From NCBI GenBank assembly GCA_025766275.1, contig JAFKAC010000075.1, forward strand, positions 229,030 through 293,029: a stretch of 64,000 bases of DNA, read 5' to 3'. Of the stretch, positions 11,031-22,411 are shown piece after piece; positions within the stretch are counted from its first letter, which is position 1, and every line of letters begins with the position of its first letter. A program made the translations under genes and the position numbers. Source of the DNA: Lactarius indigo (taxonomy: Eukaryota > Basidiomycota > Agaricomycetes > Russulales > Russulaceae). Under the pieces are notes generated by a model. The model was not told where the DNA came from and did not search any database. It saw only the letters and a program-made list of their open reading frames with translations.

Positions 11031-12424
11031 ATGGATGACGTGCCCTTGGAAGACCAGGCTGGAATTCCTGGCGACACGATGGATGAGTGTCAAACAATTT
11101 GAGGATGCTGGTGAGATTTGGTTCATATATTTTCAGCGACGACTCTGAACTGCGCGCAACCAGGAATTATTTGTCGCAAGGGGGCGTTCTCAAAGGAGGA
11201 GATACAAAAAATTCACGATACGATTCAGATGTACCAGAAGGTTCGTAGGACGTCAAGACTGGTAACCTTTCTTTTTTTCATCTGCCTGCCTATTTCTGTC
11301 CAGGAAAACAACTTAGATGACGAGCAATTGGACGGTTTAATACACTCTTCTGAGCCTGCCAAGGGATTTTGGAGCCGCGTCGGTCAGCATTTATTTGGTT
11401 TGTTGCATATTCATACTGATATGTGGCCTCAGCTCGTGCCGTGCCCCGGAGGGGGGTGAAGTCGGTCTTTTATCACGTTCGGCGTGCACGCGACTGCCTT
11501 GGAAAGGCTGGGAAGTGGAGTGCGGCGGAGGACGATCAACTGCGAATGTGGGTACATCCTGCCAGAGTTGACATACGCTATTGTCTGACCCTCCAACCCA
11601 GAGCTGTCCAGACGCACGGAAAGGACTGGGTCGCTGTCGCGGACTTAGTGCAGCGTTCGGCCGCCGATTGAAGCGACCGGTTCCGTCAGCATGTACAATT
11701 TAAGGGAACTAAACGGAAAGGTGAGTCTCAAAGACAGCATCGCTGACTTTTCTCCTTATGCATCCGACGCTGCGCATGTCAAAAGGAGCCTGGTCATCGG
11801 AGGAGGAGGGCCAACTTTTACGTGCAATTGAGGGATTGGCTCGGGATGGTAAATCGGACATGTCAGCTCAAGGATTCTGGGTTTTCGTGTCAAAGGCAAT
11901 GGGCGCAACACGGACACCAAAGCAATGTCAAAGTAAATGGTGTGTTCTTCGCTCATTTATAAAATCATCGTGTCCATGCGATTCCACAGGTCTGACACGC
12001 TCGGAGGGAAAGCGTGGAAAGAAGATGATAGCTACGTTCTCGTATGCAAGTACGTGTCGTGTGTTGTCGGTTTTGTGTTGGCTGACCACCAAGCATAGGA
12101 TCGCTTCTCTCAATGTCGATGATGAAAATGACATCGACTGGAGGTTCCTCAGTGACCCCGCGTGGAACATGTGGAGTGACTGTATCCTTCGGCAAAAATG
12201 GAGACAGTTGAAAGCCTCTTGCAATGCCGATAGTATGAGTCATCGTGGTGGGTACACGACGTCCATCCTGTTTTTTTCACCTCACATACTTGATAGACGT
12301 CGTACATCACCTCGTGACCCAGGTCTCTACAACGAGAAAAGTGCCTACGCCCTGCTCAGCAGGCATGTCCGCACCTCCGCCACCTTCACCTTCTTCTGCC
12401 TCCGACGCTCGAAGGAGTCCTTAG
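11031..12424 (+). pseudogene. Reb1/TTF1-type Myb-domain DNA-binding protein, with nonsense codon
   Basis: Exons joined by plausible GT..AG introns encode a sequence typical of fungal Reb1-like factors: KGAFSKEEIQKIHDTI, then SVFYHVRRARD, then a Myb repeat (GKWSAAEDDQLR / HGKDWVAVADLV), a second (GAWSSEEEGQLLRAIE) and a third ending WSDCILRQKWRQLKA. These factors bind rDNA terminator-like sites and stop RNA polymerase I, or act as roadblocks. After AVADLVQRSAAD an in-frame TGA (11669-11671) stands where the family has a short polar residue before SDRFRQHV. The first exon is uncertain because the frame from the ATG at 11031 meets a TGA. The frame ends at 12424. Confidence 0.7.
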
Positions 12425-12838
12425 GAATGCCGGTAGTCATCCTTCTTATACACTACCGCGTTTTCGGCCCCCGAGTGTGCGTATACCAACCCCTGAGTAG
12501 AGAGTACTTCGTCTCTCATTTGTCACGCCCTCGATATCGATCAGTTTCCCGCTTTGTATCTAATTTTGTTATCCTATCAATACATTATGCGACTCAGGAC
12601 TGCCATGAAGGAAGTGCGATGCCTCTTGATCTCTGACCAGTGGCTGTACTTGACCGACTACTTCGTAAGTACCCCTCTCTCGCTTTCAACAACTTAATAG
12701 CACCCCTTTCCAGGACAGGACGATGGCCAACCCATGGTCGTGAGTAGCGGGCATCCAGAACCTTTGGGAGATAATGAGCACAGGTAAGACCAATAATCGA
12801 AATGATATCAGGTCGACTTACCTGACAAGCTGTGAGGT

Positions 12839-13849
12839 TTATTTCTGAGACAAACTCGCAAGATCCAGTCCACCATCTGGCGTCAAGGCGCATCGGATCT
12901 CGTGCGTATGCTCCACATCCTTTCGTTCGGCATATATCCTTACATTTATATATTCTCTGGTCTTTTTCTTTTTCCTTGCTTCATGTTGTAGCCCGCTGAA
13001 AGGGTAAGGTCGTTTGCTCGGAATCGCAATTGTCGACGACTGGGAAGCCAGATCCGATATAGGAGCAGCGTTTGGAGGAATATACACTGGGTGACCTATC
13101 AATGCTGGTGCCGTGCAAGGGCCGTTCGGTACGACTGGAGGGACGGTCCCGTCCGAGATGTCGCGTGTGTCCACAGCCATATCATGATGTAAGTGCCCTA
13201 CTATTGTGGGCCGAGCGAATTGGACAGTCGACGACTGGGAAACCAGATCCGATATGGGAGCAGTATTTGCAGAAGGAATATGCACTAGATGGCCTGCCAA
13301 TGCTGGTCCCGCGTCTATTCGAGGAATTTTCGGTGCGACTAGGGGGGCGGTCTCGTCCGAGATGTTAGGTGCGTCCACTGCCATATGTAAGTGCTCTACT
13401 GTTGGCTGGGCGAATTGGACAGTGTTTGGTTCCTTGCCCCGACGTCGTCGTTTTCGGTCTCTGTCCTCTGCATCGTCGATGGTACGTTTATTATTCTGTC
13501 GGATCACAATTTGATGTTTAGTTCTATATATCTAAGGAGATACTCACGATTCGTGGCAAGAAGTACGGAAGTCTAATCTTCAATCCTGTTTGTTCTGTGT
13601 TTCTGTGAACCTCTTGCTCCTGCTAGCTCGGCTGTTAATGGTAGCGGTAAGCGACGATGAGTGTTGTCTCACACGGCTCAATAGTGCCTTGATATACTGC
13701 TTTTTCAGGTGTCTTGAACCTTCCTTACCGACTTCAATGCTGTTCCTGGTACATAACTCCTGCAGGACAGCAATACTGTACCGTTGAAGGGTCTTCTCAT
13801 TATGGCGGCACTGCCGGAGGGCCTGCTCAGCGTGTTCTATCGTGTACAT
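12839..13849 (-). CDS. SAP-type nuclear protein with internal tandem repeat
   Basis: Two minus-strand blocks probably form one gene. Exon 1 (13849 downward) reads MYTIEHAEQALRQ and contains LQELCTRNSIEVG followed by KKQYIKALLSRV, resembling a SAP DNA-binding helix-turn-helix. Exon 2 (from about 13507 down to 12839) begins with the basic segment DRDRKRRRRGKE, a likely nuclear localisation signal. It then has two copies of a roughly 65-residue unit (VQFA.PT..HLH..AVD...ISD). The exact junction between 13600 and 13507 is unclear; a donor near 13556 would require reading past a TGA. It may be a chromatin or DNA-binding protein. Confidence 0.55.
13032..13418. repeat. two-unit tandem repeat inside the SAP-type gene
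   Basis: Period about 195 bp. Both units contain GTCGACGACTGGGAA (at 13032 and 13227) and end near GGACAGT. The units are roughly 80% identical and are both translated in the minus-strand frame. Confidence 0.8.
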
Positions 13850-13912
13850 TGAGAAAGCTTTTCATGGCATTGTACCTTGCTTCTTAAAGCATTAATGGTA
13901 CAGCACCGTGTT

Positions 13913-14907
13913 TTTTTTTTTTTTTTTTGGACCAGTTTTATTCCGGGACAGTAGATAATACAAGATCGGTCCCTTTCCCCTATAAAGGGAGAAAGGATTT
14001 ACGAGAAGTAATGTAACGTGCACCCAAGTGATAATCGTAAGGGAAGAGCGCCACCTCCCAGAGGAAGCGAAGAGGACCATAGGAAAAGGGGGTAGCATAC
14101 CGCGCAATGAAAAACTAATGGCAGAGGAGAGATACGTACAAGGGCAGCCGGCTAGGCTGGGTCTGGATCTGGTTCGGAGAGCAGATCGGTGTCAGGCGGT
14201 CGTAACAAGTAGGCCTGGAGCTCGGCAAGCGCATGTTCCCGGGGAGTCGGTACTGATGGGGGCACTTCGAGATCCGGGGAAGAGGCCAGCTTGGTGAGTT
14301 GGAGGCGTAGGAAGGTGTACACCAGGTCCCGTTCGCCGGAGAAGAGGTTGGTGGGCTCATGGTCAAGGATGGGTGGGTGTTGGAAGAGGAGAGACCGGTG
14401 TCGGGTATAGCGGGGGCACTCGTAGACGAGGTGGAGGAAGGATTTGTCCCGGTACCCACAAGAGCAGTGGTTGACTTCGGGAGGGAGATCTGGGCGGTGT
14501 CGTCGGGTGTAGTCGGAAGTGAAGGAGTGGAGTGTTGCGAGTTGCAAGGCAGTGGCGTGTGTGCGCCGGGTAATCAGAGTATACCCTGCCTCGGGCTTTT
14601 CGGGGGGTATGGCAGCCGACCATAAGGGATGATTCCGGCCATCAGGTGGACGGTGATAGTGGATAGAGTGGCCGTAAGCGTTGGGTAATTTGTTGGATGT
14701 ACGCAATGTCTGAACCCATTCTAGGCCCCACGCTTTGAAGGCGTTGGAACGGCATTGCTTTTTGACGAACGCGGCGGATTGCACACGTCGTAAGGTGGCT
14801 TGAGGGGCCTTGGTGCATGCCTCGAGCGCTGCGCGCCTCGCCTGTGTGTCCGCTGCTCTCTTCTGGTTGGCTCCAGCCCACACGAGGTGGATCCTCGTGT
14901 CCTAACG
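13913..14907 (-). mobile_element. 5'-truncated non-LTR retrotransposon (LINE)
   Basis: The minus-strand element ends in a poly(A) tail, seen as a 16-nt T run at 13913-13928. It is flanked by the direct repeat GCACCGTG (13905-13912 and 14908-14915), which extends to GCACCGTGTTT if the first tail bases are counted. That is a target-site duplication typical of target-primed reverse transcription. Only the last kilobase of the element is present. It sits just upstream of the SAP-type gene. Confidence 0.88.
14152..14883 (-). pseudogene. C-terminal end of LINE reverse transcriptase ORF
   Basis: An open frame of 243 codons, lacking its 5' part through element truncation. It contains a Cys/His knuckle (CSCGYRDKSFLHLVYECPRY) of the kind found at the end of LINE ORF2 proteins, after a region rich in HATALQLATLHSF-type sequence. 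The endonuclease and RT catalytic domains are missing, so it cannot be autonomous. Confidence 0.8.
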
Positions 14908-15009
14908 GCACCGTGTTTCGTCGCTAAGGGATTCGCGAAACAGACGCCCATGGCTATCCTACAATTGACATTACAATTGACACCATGGCGATCTCTGGCG
15001 ATGACAACA

Positions 15010-15140
15010 AACTAATTATCACTAGGTTAATTGGCTGACACTCCTGCAGGACTGCATTACTGTACAAATGAAGAGTCTTCCCTTCTTGATGGCACTGCAG
15101 AAAGGCTTACTCAGCGTGATTTATCGTGTACGGGGGAAGA
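15010..15140 (-). pseudogene. decayed second copy of SAP-gene exon 1
   Basis: The minus strand reads YTINHAE*AFLQCHQEGKTLHLYSNAVLQE, matching YTIEHAEQALRQCRHNEKTLQRYSIAVLQE of the SAP-type gene, with CAG changed to TAA. The adjoining DNA at 14923-14984 and 15208-15290 is also duplicated. This points to an old local duplication, later interrupted by the LINE. Confidence 0.7.
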
Positions 15141-15390
15141 TTTGTCGTAAAGTTATATTGCTCTCCTATCAAGTAATCTACTCACTAACAATGCCGCATG
15201 ATATTTCGTCTCTAGGCCTAGGGTATTCACGTAGCATGTGTGCCCGTATATCCCACAATTGACATCACGGCAATCATTGACTGACTATAAGCAGACTCCG
15301 CTTACCCGCTCCTGCCCGTCGTGAAATATGACATTCGACCTGTACGGTTTTTTCCCTGTTGAGGATCAGATCCAAGTGCTATGTAGATTC

Positions 15391-18201
15391 AGACTCCTTC
15401 CCGTCGGCTCGCGCGTAAGAGACGCGTGCGCCCTCACCTTCCTATTATATCCAAACTTCGCGTCTCGTTACGCTTGGGACCGACTGGGGACTTTTGTGTC
15501 GGCGTTTTCCGGGGCGTGGCACATCGAGGTCCTTCGTCGCTATATCTGCTGTTTTATTATTGAGATGTGCGTATCTATACCGGGAATTGTTAATTAATGT
15601 ACATACGCCCAAATCCATGAGCGCATGAAGTCCTTTGGAGGTCCCAGACTGCAGACTCTATACCTTGCCATACGCAGTACATGTGCGCCCCGAACTCATT
15701 ACTGTCCTCTGCCATCTCTCTGAACACAGGTACTCGATATCCTCACTAGCGGAGGATGTCCTTGCTTCCCAAACGCGCGATCTGAGATATCAAGCAGTAC
15801 AGTCAGCCAAAGACCAACTGGAGCGCAAGGCTGTTAATGTATGCGCCCACCTTGTCAATCACATCCCAACTTCTGCTTCGGTATCTGCTTGGGCTCTTCA
15901 GAATACACACCTGGTGCTGAGGAGAGAAGCTGAGGAGTTGACGAATAAAGACCATGGCCTTCGGTTTCATGCAAACGCTGCTACCGTGGAGCAAGTCGAG
16001 TCAACTTTCACGCCCCAACTTGCAGGAAAGATTCGGCATGTTGCCCCGACTCTGTGGGCATTCATATTCACCTTACTTGGCACACTCGACAAGCGGGATC
16101 CATGTCACATAGTTGACCCCATGGCCGTCGACTTGCATGGGGTCTTTGATGAATCCGAAAGAAATCTTGGAGAGCTCGGTGAAGAAACGCCTGCCAGCGA
16201 GACTGAAAGTGATGCTGGTATTGGCTTGGATTCGGATTCGGAAGACAACTTGAGGCGCCCTCGGAAGAGAACGCAGAAAGATGTATCTGCAAAGAACATA
16301 GCCCTTCGGGTCATTGTGCGTCGCAGCTCCATTTGAACAACATCACATATTGTTTACTTACACACAGCGTACTCCAACTTCATTAGAAAACGGTTGTCTG
16401 TGCCAGTATCATCCTTAAGAGCGCGAACAAAGACTGCAATCACTTACAGAGCATCGTGGGGATCTTCGTACACTCGGCGAATGTCCCTCAGCGTGCCATC
16501 GAAGCCCCCGCGCACGCAGGTCTGTCAATAAGTATCAAGTTCATCCAGAGGGCCGTGAAGTCAATGTCGAACGGCAGTACACATGGGATCAAAGGCCGTC
16601 TTCGCTCGCTCAAAGCGGCCATTGCCTATGACAATTTTGATACCAATCTCAAGACTTCCGAACCAACGCTCACTCACCGGCCATCATTCGTGAGCGCTAC
16701 ATCTGCTACAGCAATACCACTTGTGGGCGTCGAAGATATTGAAGTGCTGCGGTGTTTTGAGGAGCTGTGGAAGAAGGGCCCTCGAAATCCTTCACCCCTG
16801 GCCACACCCGCGGTATTCGACGAATTTGATCTGGTGAAATACCACCTGACAGACCGCCACAATCAACCAAGCCCTGGAAGAGACATCAGTCCACAGCAAG
16901 AGGCATTCGCGTGGCACGTACAAGAAATCCTGGTGAACCATGGCCAGTATTTTGGAAAACCGTCCAAGAGCCTTGGGACGATTGACTCAGTCCTCGCGAT
17001 TTCACTGACAAGGACAGAGCGGATACCTATGAGGTCCATGAAGATTAAACAGTAACCAGTCGACGGAAGTATTGAAGTTATGGAAAACTTACTCCAGCAA
17101 GGTGGTCTAGGTGGCGCTACCAGTCCTGGGTTCTCGACCGGTGGAAATGTTGACATATCTGAGTTTGTACCCTTCGTCCACGGAGATCCCTTGGCGAAGG
17201 AACGCCTGGATACGATCAGGGACTCTCGACACATAGAAGACACACCTAAAAACCGGTTTCAGTTCGCCATCTTCCTGTTGGGGCTATTTCATTATAAGAT
17301 GGCCTGCGTGGGTGCTCTGCGGAGGACTTATCTTCGGGAAAAGGAAGGGCGCAGTGACTTAAACAGCACGTACCAGCATGTGGGGATTCTACGGCCCCGC
17401 GAGGCTGGCATTATGGCCACTAAGCCAGGCTTTCGCCGGATGCGTGATGCGGTCCATCATGAACTACGCACCACCATCCTTGAGTGCTGGCGGCTTGAGG
17501 TCTCTGCACTGGGTCCAGAAAAATGGACATCTCTTGAGGCATTCGCAGAATCAAAGCCAGACTGGGGCCTAGTTGCCAAGATTTCCGAAGAGATCGTTCG
17601 GAAGTATGCGGCGATGATGGAGGGCCTATCACAGTCGCGCACAAAACCTGAAGCCGAAAGAGATCAACAATTCGAGAACCAGACCCTGCGAAACCGGGAT
17701 TACCTCCTCTACGTTGACCTCTGTAATGCCATGAACGCTGGGGATGTTGGTCGTGTTGAGGCCTCGTTCCTGCCATGGATATATATCTTCTGCGCCACAG
17801 GAAAACATAAGCACGCGTCGCAATTGGCAAGGTTCATGAAGAACTTACACGAGGTGTATCCTCCTGCTCTGAGGTGAGTTCCATGCGGAAGCCAGCGAGT
17901 TGGGGTGCTCATTTGAAAACGACAGCCATCTTGTCCTCATGAATTTGTTGCGTAACCCAACGGGGAAGCCCAACGCCCTCCGACCTGTTGACTGGTTGGT
18001 AGAGCGGAATAATCTATATACAAAGGTGAGCAGACAAGCGTTACAAACTAAGACTTACCATCGCCGGCTTCCAGGTCATTTATTCGGGGAGTGGCCCGAA
18101 TAGCAACATCGACTACATCTGCAAGCAACCGCCTCCCATTGAGGTGTTCAGGAGCTGCCATGTCATGGTCGAGTCCGCGTTTCAACTTACACACCGCACC
18201 C
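15391..18201 (+). repeat. inverted segmental duplication, copy 1
   Basis: About 2.81 kb that is nearly identical to the reverse complement of 43991-46804. Identity starts abruptly at AGACTCC and ends after ACCGCACCC. Differences are a few substitutions plus 1-bp indels. It contains a DUF6589-type pseudogene. Confidence 0.93.
15635..18171 (+). pseudogene. DUF6589-type repeat protein, copy 1
   Basis: Exons at 15635 to about 16310, about 16370-17876, 17926-18026 and from 18075 onward encode features of a repeat-associated basidiomycete family usually annotated DUF6589: SIILKSANKDCNHLQSIVGI, HGDPLAKERLDTI, FLLGLFHYKMA, LRNPTGKPNALRPVDWL and CHVMVESAFQLT. A TAA at 17053-17055 interrupts an otherwise continuous frame (KIKQ*PVDGSIEVMENLL) and is present in both copies, so it predates the duplication. 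The 3' end is cut at 18201. Function is unknown; the dispersal suggests a link to mobile DNA. Confidence 0.75.
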
Positions 18202-18453
18202 GAAGAGCAAGGTCGTGACTCAAAGACAGAAATTGAGGTCCCATGGACCTTTGGACTATGAACGTATGAACGAACCCTCGAACAACTGTCTGACACGTTT
18301 GGCAGTTACTGACCCATCACCTTCTCACGCACTATCACCGAACCAACTCCGCACTGTTATCAGCCGCGCCAGTATCTCACGTTGCCCCCTCGTCCCTCAG
18401 TCTACACCTTCCACTCTGGACTACGTCCTCATAAATCGCACCACACCCCCACT
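18202..18453. other. spacer and promoter of the PHD-finger gene
   Basis: Non-coding on both strands. It lies between the duplication edge and the ATG at 18454. No obvious TATA box is visible. Confidence 0.4.
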
Positions 18454-20106
18454 ATGTCGTACATCGAGCAAGGACTTGACCTTGAGGACGCAATGGAACA
18501 AGACTCGCTGGTAGACGCAAACCATCAGGATGCCAGGAACGATGATCCCACGCCAATGCTGTCTGATCAGGTAAATCAATTGTGTGATGACTAATTTACA
18601 TATCGTTGTAATATCTAACCGACCTACTAGTACTGTTTTTTGTGTGGCAATGGTGGCGATCTATTGATGTGTGATAATTGTTTGCGTGCGATCTGTTTTG
18701 GTCCCGAGTCGGAGGCCCAGTGCTTGAACATCCCTGCGGCCTCTAGCAATCAATCTATTTACAACAGTCGAGATGTGTTGTTCATCTGCCCCCCGTGTCA
18801 TCAGGATGGCGATCGTAAGGCAAAGAAACCCAGCCCATACTATGTACGTTCGACACTGATCTAAGGTCATAATTGGACTCAGACGTTTTAAGGGCTTCTA
18901 TATTTCGAGTCATGGCTGCACTCCAAATAAGACCCAGACTTGGACACCTGGGGAGCCTGCCTTTGGATCTCCAGTTAAAATTCGTGGTAGTGCACAGGTC
19001 ATTCCACGATTGAAATTCCTGAGCGATGGCGTCGCAATTTTGAATTTCCGTCTTGGAAATTTCAATCTCGATACGGCTGATCTCGGCAAGATCTTGGGGC
19101 CGTTTGCCGCCGCCTTCTTTCCCAAAGGGGACACTAATACACTAATCTTCAAGGACGTGGTGTTTGATTTTGCTCAAAGTCAGCGCGGGTACAGACAAAA
19201 GACAGACAGTATCGCGAGACGTTTAAGAGATAGGTGAGTTCCTCAGGCCAGTATTGCAGCAAGCTCTCGCTTCATTCATATCCCAGCTCAACTCTTAAGA
19301 CCGTGATCATCCTTATCACGACACATACTGCAAACGACACAGGGCATCTCGCAACTTCTGCAAGCAGTCATTTTGAGATCAATGAGGTGTGTAGCTTCAC
19401 TCATGCTTTTCCCATCTCATGCCTTGTAAGCAGTGGGTATTCCAAGTGATCAGGAAACCAATCTTGGATGTTATTTGCACACTTGACGCACACTGGTTTT
19501 TCTTTTGCTGTGGCGCACTAGTCAATGTACCCTCTTCTATGGAGAAGGTCAAATCCTTTGCCAATGTGTAGGTTTTATTCTTTTCTTTTCACTTTTCAGT
19601 TTGCACTGACTCAAGTTGGCAGTTGGAAGCCAACCAATTTATTCGCCTTCGACACTCCCGCCTTTCACCCCATATTCGCAACCAGCTTTTTGCTCAATTT
19701 CTTCGAGCATACCATTATTGGGGGCCGGAGCTTTGACAGTGTCGTTGGGCTATGCCTGAACACCTCGCAACTTTCTCGCCACGCCGGTATTATGCGCTTC
19801 TGGACATGTGACTCTGAGGTCAAAAACTGCTTGCTGAAATGGACACATTCCCGCACTCAACCATGGGGAAATCAGGTGCCATATCAGTGCCCGTCTTGTC
19901 ATTGCATCCAAGCATGGAATCAAAAGGGCAAGGGGACCTCGTCAGAGTTAGGTAGGGATATCACAATGGGGTGTTCTTACAAAGGAGTAGATGGACAATG
20001 CTCTGGACACCTCAAATTTGACAAGCCATCAGTTCCGTACAAGAGTATCAAACTGTCAGAGGGTGCCTGGGTGGCCTTTGGCCTCGAAAAATCCGATTTT
20101 CTGTAA
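18454..20106 (+). CDS. PHD-finger protein with possible caspase/CHAT-like core, intact
   Basis: Six exons with consensus splice sites (18454-18570, 18631-18843, 18893-19233, 19287-19386, 19434-19565, 19600-20106) give an uninterrupted frame of about 469 residues. Residues about 40-95 form a PHD-like zinc finger: CFLCGNGGDLLMCDNC, later ICFGPESEAQC and CPPCH. This fold commonly reads histone tails. The middle has a hydrophobic strand ending in His (VIILITTHTANDTGHLA) and, about 45 residues on, WFFFCCGALVN. That order resembles the His/Cys arrangement of caspase-like CHAT domains, but this is inference. The C-terminus has a further Cys cluster (CPSCHCIQ, CSYKGVDGQC). It is one of the few undamaged host-type genes here. 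Confidence 0.75.
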
Positions 20107-20929
20107 ATTATGACAAAGATGCTTCTATTGTGTACGGGCTGTCGTAGATATAAAACAAAAAACACAAATGATGTGGTGGCATTGTGCTCAGGAATATCGT
20201 TACGCAGCCTCGGAATGTGGGGTCGCTCTAGAGGCAGAGACGGCAGCTCCGACGCAGATGCCGTGGGCTGATGGCGGGAACTTCCTGCTGCGTGCAGTGG
20301 GGCACCGCAGGACTCCCACATGCCGCACCATCGTTATTCGGTAGGATGCAATCTACGCACAGCCCGCTACAGCAGCAATGAAGCAGTGGCGTCACTGCAC
20401 ATCACACTGTGCGGGAATGGATCTGCTTTAACGATGTGCTGGCTGTGTACACCCAGGGCCATAACCTATTGTTTCCTAAATGATCCCTCAGTACGCTTGG
20501 ACGAACGAACTGAGGGGATACAATGTAAAGTACGAGCTAATTACACGAGCATTATTTATGGATCTTTTAACGCAAACATGTGCCGGTCAAAAACAAAAAA
20601 CACATCGAGATTCTGTCCTTCCGCGGTCCGCTCTATGGTATGTCACTCCCCCTCAGCGTGCACTTGGGTGCAATGCTGCCACCTAGTCATCAACGCTGGC
20701 AACTCCCATGAAGCCACGTAGGCTCGCGAAGCGCCTTCGTGAGCACGTCCGCTATATTGTCCGCGGGACCAATTTAGGTCACACCCCATTATCGACGCAT
20801 ACTCGTAATCAGTGGTACCGAACGTCGAGATGTTTACACGATCATGAAAAGCTTGATCTCCACTGAGGATTACTGCGGCTAAGTTGCCGCAATGTAGCGG
20901 GGCTTGTGGCCAAGCTCAGTCAAGAGATT
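20107..20929. other. no clear gene
   Basis: Only short frames without recognisable motifs; it follows the stop codon of the PHD-finger gene. Confidence 0.45.
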
Positions 20930-21940
20930 TCATATCCATACGAGTTCTCTGCTTGCCCCAGAAACAGCGGCGTATTCCGCCGCGCAAGTAGACGTAGCAC
21001 CAGTCTTCTGTTTCTTCGATGACCACGAGACTATTCCCGAACCGAGTGAGAAGCAGTAGCCGCCGACGGATCGCCGACCTTGCGGGCCTGGGTCATTGGC
21101 GTTGTCAGAATCGCTGTAGCCCAGCAAGTTCGGAGTTGTATCGGTGCCGCCAAGACGCAATGCCCATTTCCGGGTTCTTTCTAGGGACCACACGACGCGT
21201 ATTGCTGCCCATCCAGTGATTTTCGCGATAGCAGTTGAGGAACCGAGATAATTTACTGACGGCAAAGGCGATGTCTGGGCGCGAGCCGCTTGCGATGTAC
21301 ATCAGCGATCCCACCAGTGATCTGTACGGGAGTTGATCCAAGCGTTCTTACTCCCACTCGTCTAATGGCGTCTGAGGGTCCGGCGGTAGTAGTTGCCAGT
21401 GGGCGCCATGAGTCATCGGCGTCGAGGCAGGCCTTGCGTCTGTCCGGTGATAGGTCGCAATATCTTGTCGATAAGTGCAGTTTGACTCAGGTAGATGGTT
21501 CGGTTAGCCCTGTCTCGTCGGAGAGCGATACCAACGACGAGTTTTGCCTCCCCCAGCGTGGTGATCAGATAGGCTGATTCCAGCTGACTACGAAATAAGG
21601 TGACCTCAGCGTAAACTAAGTTAGACGAGACCGCGAGCATGTCGCCCACGTGCGCTGCCACTATGGACGTCTCGGTAGTAGTAACGCGTGTATAAATGCA
21701 CCAATCGCACTCCGCCCATTTGAAGCCCACGAGAGAAAGGAGGCGTGTAGGGTTTTGTTACAAATCCGGGACGACTGACGCATGCCATATAGACCCCGCT
21801 TGAGCTTCCAGATGTGACTTTCTTTACCGGCGGCAGCGGTGAAACCAGGCAGCTGTTCCATGGATTGAACCTTGTCTGGTTGGTCGTGCTCTAATGGCCC
21901 GGCGGCGGTACAGGATGTGACGGCGGGATGTGACCCCACA
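20930..21940 (-). pseudogene. Ty1/copia pol fragment, degenerate
   Basis: Read on the minus strand in shifting frames: KLKRGLYGMRQSSR (RT), CDWCIYTR, AAHVGDML, PYRSLVGSLMYIASGSRPDIAFAV (connection), GYSDSDNANDPGPQGRRSVGGY, SWSSKKQKT and CAAEYAAVS (RNase H). The RT active-site YVDD of the family is HVGD here (about 21641-21652), so catalysis is lost. No LTRs or gag were found nearby. Confidence 0.88.
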
Positions 21941-22411
21941 CGTCACTTCCTGGCTGTTTCATAGTGCGACTACCCACATCATTTCCCAAAACCAAGGACC
22001 AAAACTGCAGCCTGGAAGCATGAGCACGAATCCGTGAACATGACGACCAGATGGGACAATTGTCCCCTGCAGACAATCAGTTTGGCGTATGAAGAGAAGG
22101 AATGCGACAGCCACGTGAAACAATTTATTGGTGAAATTGAAACTCCGTGAGTCACGCCACCGCGTCACGATCATTCTTTAGTCAGCTTCAATTAGTAACA
22201 GAAACGGATCACCGCTACGGACTGAGTATGTACTCAGAAGTATGTCACCTAACCTGCGTTTGCACGTTCACAAACTTACCTCATCATCGCGCTACAGCTC
22301 CCGTTGAAATGTTTCTACCGCTACAATCTCATCCCTTCACTCACATTCGATGATAATGGGTGACACTGCATTAATTCCGAGCCTTTGTTCTTCTCTTAGA
22401 CAATTTGCAGA
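21941..22411. other. no clear gene
   Basis: Non-coding on both strands. It ends at a splice acceptor (TTTGCAG near 22411) belonging to the UGGT fragment; the upstream UGGT exons are absent. Confidence 0.45.

Noticed and set aside
13032..13418. CRISPR-like direct repeats
   Set aside because: Only two long units within a coding exon in a eukaryote.
13913..13928. T run as an RNA polymerase III terminator
   Set aside because: No A/B box gene upstream; it is the poly(A) tail of a minus-strand LINE, confirmed by the flanking duplication.
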